A stretch of DNA of 7,808 nucleotides, taken from the NCBI GenBank assembly GCA_022866005.1, contig JALHTV010000217.1, positions 1 to 7,808 on the forward strand, given 5' to 3'. Each line of letters starts with the position of its first letter. Position 1 is the stretch's first letter. The notes below the pieces were generated by a model. It made no database searches, was not told where the DNA came from, and was given only the letters and a program-made list of their open reading frames with translations. Source of the stretch: Phycisphaerae bacterium. GTDB lineage: Bacteria; Planctomycetota; Phycisphaerae; SM23-33. Of this stretch, positions 5,852 through 7,808 are shown one piece after another. A program made the translations under genes and the position numbers.

Positions 5852-5889
5852 GGCCCCCCTGCGCGATTCTACCTCGCCGTCCTTACCCA

Positions 5890-6447
5890 TCAAGTCTGCG
5901 GCCTGACCGCGGGGAAGTATCGCTTCAGTTCCGCGGGGGCATCCACCACCGCGATGCTGCCGGCACTCGCTGGTCGGGCGGAGGTAATCAGCGTGATCAG
6001 CGGCTGCCAGAACCGCCCCACGCACACCACCGGCCGCTCGTGCATGTGGCGCACCGACTTCCGCTCCCACGCCGAGGCCAAATCGGTCAGCGTGCCGTTG
6101 GCCCCGGGCAGCACGACGTACCCGGCCTGGCCGATCGTCAGCAATGTTTCTATACGTTCGGTGAGCGATCCGGTGGCGATGATCTCGTCGAGATGCGCGT
6201 TGGGCCGGGACTTCCAGATGGAGCAGGTCACCCCGATCGTTCGCCCGCCCGCTTGCTTGGCACCGCGGGCAGAGGCCTCCATCGTGCCGCCGTACCCCCC
6301 GTTGGCTACGACGTAGCCCAGCTCAGCCAGAACGCGCCCGGTGTCCTCGGCCAACCGAAGGACCGCCAGGCTGCGGCAGATGTCACCGCTGCCGCCAAAG
6401 ACGCACACGATCGGGCCCTTGGGGCTTGGGGCGGGTTGGCTGTCCAT
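5890..6447 (-). CDS. LOG family / Rossmann-fold nucleotide-binding protein
   Basis: This 185-residue protein has the Rossmann start IVCVFGGSGD (13-22), the GGYGGTMEASARGAK stretch (50-64), a helix with T-E-R (96-98) and the LPGANGTLTDL segment (113-123). These correspond to the lysine decarboxylase-like/LOG superfamily motifs, whose enzymes cleave ribose-5-phosphate from AMP-type nucleotides. The signature PGGxGTxxE is altered: the second Gly is A116 and the Glu position is D122. The Arg position of the RK motif is kept (R98) but Lys is Ile. It may therefore bind a nucleotide with altered or no cleavage activity. ATG 6447 is 11 bases after the aconitase stop but has little ribosome site. An in-frame GTG at 6462, overlapping that stop as GTGA with AGGG six bases upstream, would add five residues and could be the true start by coupling. 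The gene probably belongs to the aconitase-mutase unit. Confidence 0.85.
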   Translation of the reverse strand: MDSQPAPSPKGPIVCVFGGSGDICRSLAVLRLAEDTGRVLAELGYVVANGGYGGTMEASARGAKQAGGRTIGVTCSIWKSRPNAHLDEIIATGSLTERIETLLTIGQAGYVVLPGANGTLTDLASAWERKSVRHMHERPVVCVGRFWQPLITLITSARPASAGSIAVVDAPAELKRYFPAVRPQT

Positions 6448-6458
6448 GGGTGGCTGGG

Positions 6459-7808
6459 TCACCGTCCGCCCTGGCGGGTGTAGGGGAGCAGGCCGCCGGC
6501 GGCGAGGACCTTCCGCTGGCGCGGGGCCAGGGGGACCTGGCAGGTGAACTCGCGCTTCTTGGTCGCGTTGCGGACTGTGACGGCTGGCTGCGAGGCGATG
6601 GTCCTGCTCAGGCCGTCGATGCGGAGCTCGTCGCCCTGATCGACCCGGTCGTAGTCGGCCGGGTCGGCGAACACCAGCGGCAGGATGCCGAAGTTCACCA
6701 GGTTGGCCTGGTGAATCCGCTCGACGGCCTTGGCGATGACCACCCCCACGCCCAGGACCATCGGGCACAGCGCCGCGTGTTCGCGGCTGGAGCCTTGCCC
6801 GTAGCTGTCGCCGGCCACGATGACGCCGACCTTGCCGGCTCCCCTGGCGGCCAGGGCGCGCTCGGCAAAGGTGGGCTCACCGGGCCGTGTGAGGCCGCGG
6901 AAGACGCTCTTGGCGTACTCGGGCACGTTGGAGCGGTATTTCAGCAGCTCCCCGGCCGGGGTGATCTGGTCGGTGGAGACCTGGTCACCGACCTTGATGA
7001 GCACCAAGGCGGTGAGCGTGTCGCCCAGCGCCTGGCCGGCAGGGGGCTTGACGAGGGTCGAGCCGCGGACGACCTCGACCGCGTCGGCCTGGTCGGCCGG
7101 CAGGGGCGGGGAGATCATGCCGTCGTCGATCACGAACGCCCGCGGCGGATCGACGGCCTTGTAGGCGACCCCGAAGCCCTCCGTCAGCGTGCGCGGATCG
7201 GTGATCTTGCCGGTGATCGCCGCCGCGACGGCCGATTCGGGCGAGACGAGGTACACCTGGTCGCCCACCGTGCCCGATCGGCCGGGGAAGTTGCGGTTGA
7301 ACGATCGCAGGCTCACCGTGCCCTCCCCCGGGGCGAATCCCAACCCGATGCACGGGCCGCAGGCTGCTTCCAGGATTCGCACCCCGGCCCGCACCAGGTC
7401 GGCCAGCGCGCCGTTGGCGGCCAGCATCGTCAGCACTTGTCGGCTGCCGGGGGCGATGGCCAGTTCCACCTCGGGATGCACCGTCCGCCCCGCCAGCGCG
7501 CCCGCCACGAGCATCAGGTCCTGGTAGCTGGAGTTGGTGCACGAGCCAATGGCCACCTGGGAGACGGGCTTGCCGGCGATCTGGGCGACGGGGACCACGT
7601 TGTCCGGGGTGGAGGGGGCGGCGGCCAGGGGCTCCAGTTGCGACAGGTCGATGACCACGCGGCCGAAGCTCACGGCGGCCATGCCGGATGCGTCCGCCTT
7701 GCCGACGTCCACGTCGGTGCAATACTGGCGGATTCGCTCCAAGACAGCCGCGTCGCGCTGAACGTGCAGGCGCTTGGTGATGCGGTCGTAGCCCGCGCCC
7801 GGCTCGGC
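6459..7808 (-). CDS. Aconitate hydratase, Aquifex-type (partial, C-terminal two-thirds)
   Basis: The reading frame is open from the right edge (449 residues visible) to a TGA. Aconitase converts citrate to isocitrate via cis-aconitate in the TCA cycle. Landmarks in the visible part: IDLSQLEP (~53-60), GSCTNSSYQD with the first cluster Cys (C90), ACGPCIG with the other two (C150, C153), RSFNRNFPGRSG (~168-179), then the swivel domain with GDSYGQGSSREHAA (333-346), which holds the catalytic Ser-Ser-Arg (340-342). The GSCTNSSY form and the inferred total of about 640-650 residues suggest the compact Aquifex-type aconitase rather than AcnA or AcnB; the symbol is left blank. 3-isopropylmalate dehydratase is less likely because the large and small domains are fused. 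A TTG at 7742 is an internal Leu codon, not a start: coding continues upstream (AEPGAGYDRITKRLHV). It is first in the visible - strand unit with the LOG-like and mutase genes. Confidence 0.93.
   Translation of the reverse strand, partial: AEPGAGYDRITKRLHVQRDAAVLERIRQYCTDVDVGKADASGMAAVSFGRVVIDLSQLEPLAAAPSTPDNVVPVAQIAGKPVSQVAIGSCTNSSYQDLMLVAGALAGRTVHPEVELAIAPGSRQVLTMLAANGALADLVRAGVRILEAACGPCIGLGFAPGEGTVSLRSFNRNFPGRSGTVGDQVYLVSPESAVAAAITGKITDPRTLTEGFGVAYKAVDPPRAFVIDDGMISPPLPADQADAVEVVRGSTLVKPPAGQALGDTLTALVLIKVGDQVSTDQITPAGELLKYRSNVPEYAKSVFRGLTRPGEPTFAERALAARGAGKVGVIVAGDSYGQGSSREHAALCPMVLGVGVVIAKAVERIHQANLVNFGILPLVFADPADYDRVDQGDELRIDGLSRTIASQPAVTVRNATKKREFTCQVPLAPRQRKVLAAGGLLPYTRQGGR

Noticed and set aside
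5840..6070. Longer N-terminus for the mutase, with starts at 6070 or 5890
   Set aside because: The 6070 start would overlap the LOG-like gene by 180 bases. The added residues have no family counterpart, and the AAGGAA site favours 5839.
4238..6316. 692-codon open frame on the + strand
   Set aside because: It is the antisense shadow of the mutase gene and part of the LOG-like gene, typical of GC-rich coding DNA with few stop codons. It has His/Gly/Ala-rich low-complexity content and no recognisable domain or ribosome site.
6459..7742. Aconitase gene starting inside the window at TTG 7742
   Set aside because: The frame stays open to the window edge and encodes typical aconitase residues upstream of that codon, so the gene is partial.
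1..7808. CRISPR array, insertion sequence, prophage or attachment site
   Set aside because: No spaced direct repeats, transposase or integrase motifs, or tRNA-associated duplications were seen; gene content is housekeeping.

Overview
The window is GC-rich, tightly packed bacterial chromosome. It holds one partial gene on the + strand at the left edge and eight genes on the - strand, so most of it reads right to left. The gene content, protein style and gene order suggest a Planctomycetota-like (Phycisphaerae-type) or related PVC bacterium, probably environmental or metagenomic. Clues are a TraR/DksA protein with a degenerate zinc finger and long charged tails directly upstream of lspA, an archaeal-style phosphohexomutase, and an Aquifex-type aconitase. 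The lineage is an inference from style and was not tested by a search.

Right to left along the - strand, the first group is the 3' two-thirds of an aconitate hydratase (6459-7808, running off the window), a small LOG/Rossmann-type nucleotide-binding protein (5890-6447) and a phosphoglucosamine/phosphomannomutase (4472-5839). They are closely spaced and look like one transcription unit. A 280-base intergenic region follows. It carries a very good sigma70-type promoter (TTGACA-N18-TATACT at 4280-4309) and other structure.

That promoter opens a four-gene operon: a DksA-like regulator (3529-4191, TTG start), lspA signal peptidase II (2847-3521, GTG start), an M48 membrane zinc protease (1674-2804) and rlmN (658-1677, ATGA overlap with the protease gene). 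It combines transcription control, lipoprotein maturation, membrane proteolysis and rRNA/tRNA methylation, in effect an expression and envelope-quality operon. A clear intrinsic terminator (355-389) lies about 270 bases past rlmN. The stretch between them has no credible protein gene but several hairpins, and may be a long 3' UTR or an undescribed small RNA.

Downstream of that terminator, a 25-residue, almost entirely Arg/Lys protein (209-286) has its own promoter and ribosome binding site. It resembles the AURKAIP1/COX24 (mS38-like) ribosomal small proteins. It converges on the last 38 codons of a + strand gene (2-118) that looks like the C-terminus of the AmmeMemoRadiSam radical SAM enzyme.

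I see no mobile element, CRISPR array, tRNA or rRNA, and no convincing novel multi-gene system. The points most worth a second look are the tiny basic protein, the Cys-depleted DksA finger, the enlarged LspA loops, the protease Asp-to-Asn change, and the unexplained structured RNA region before the terminator.
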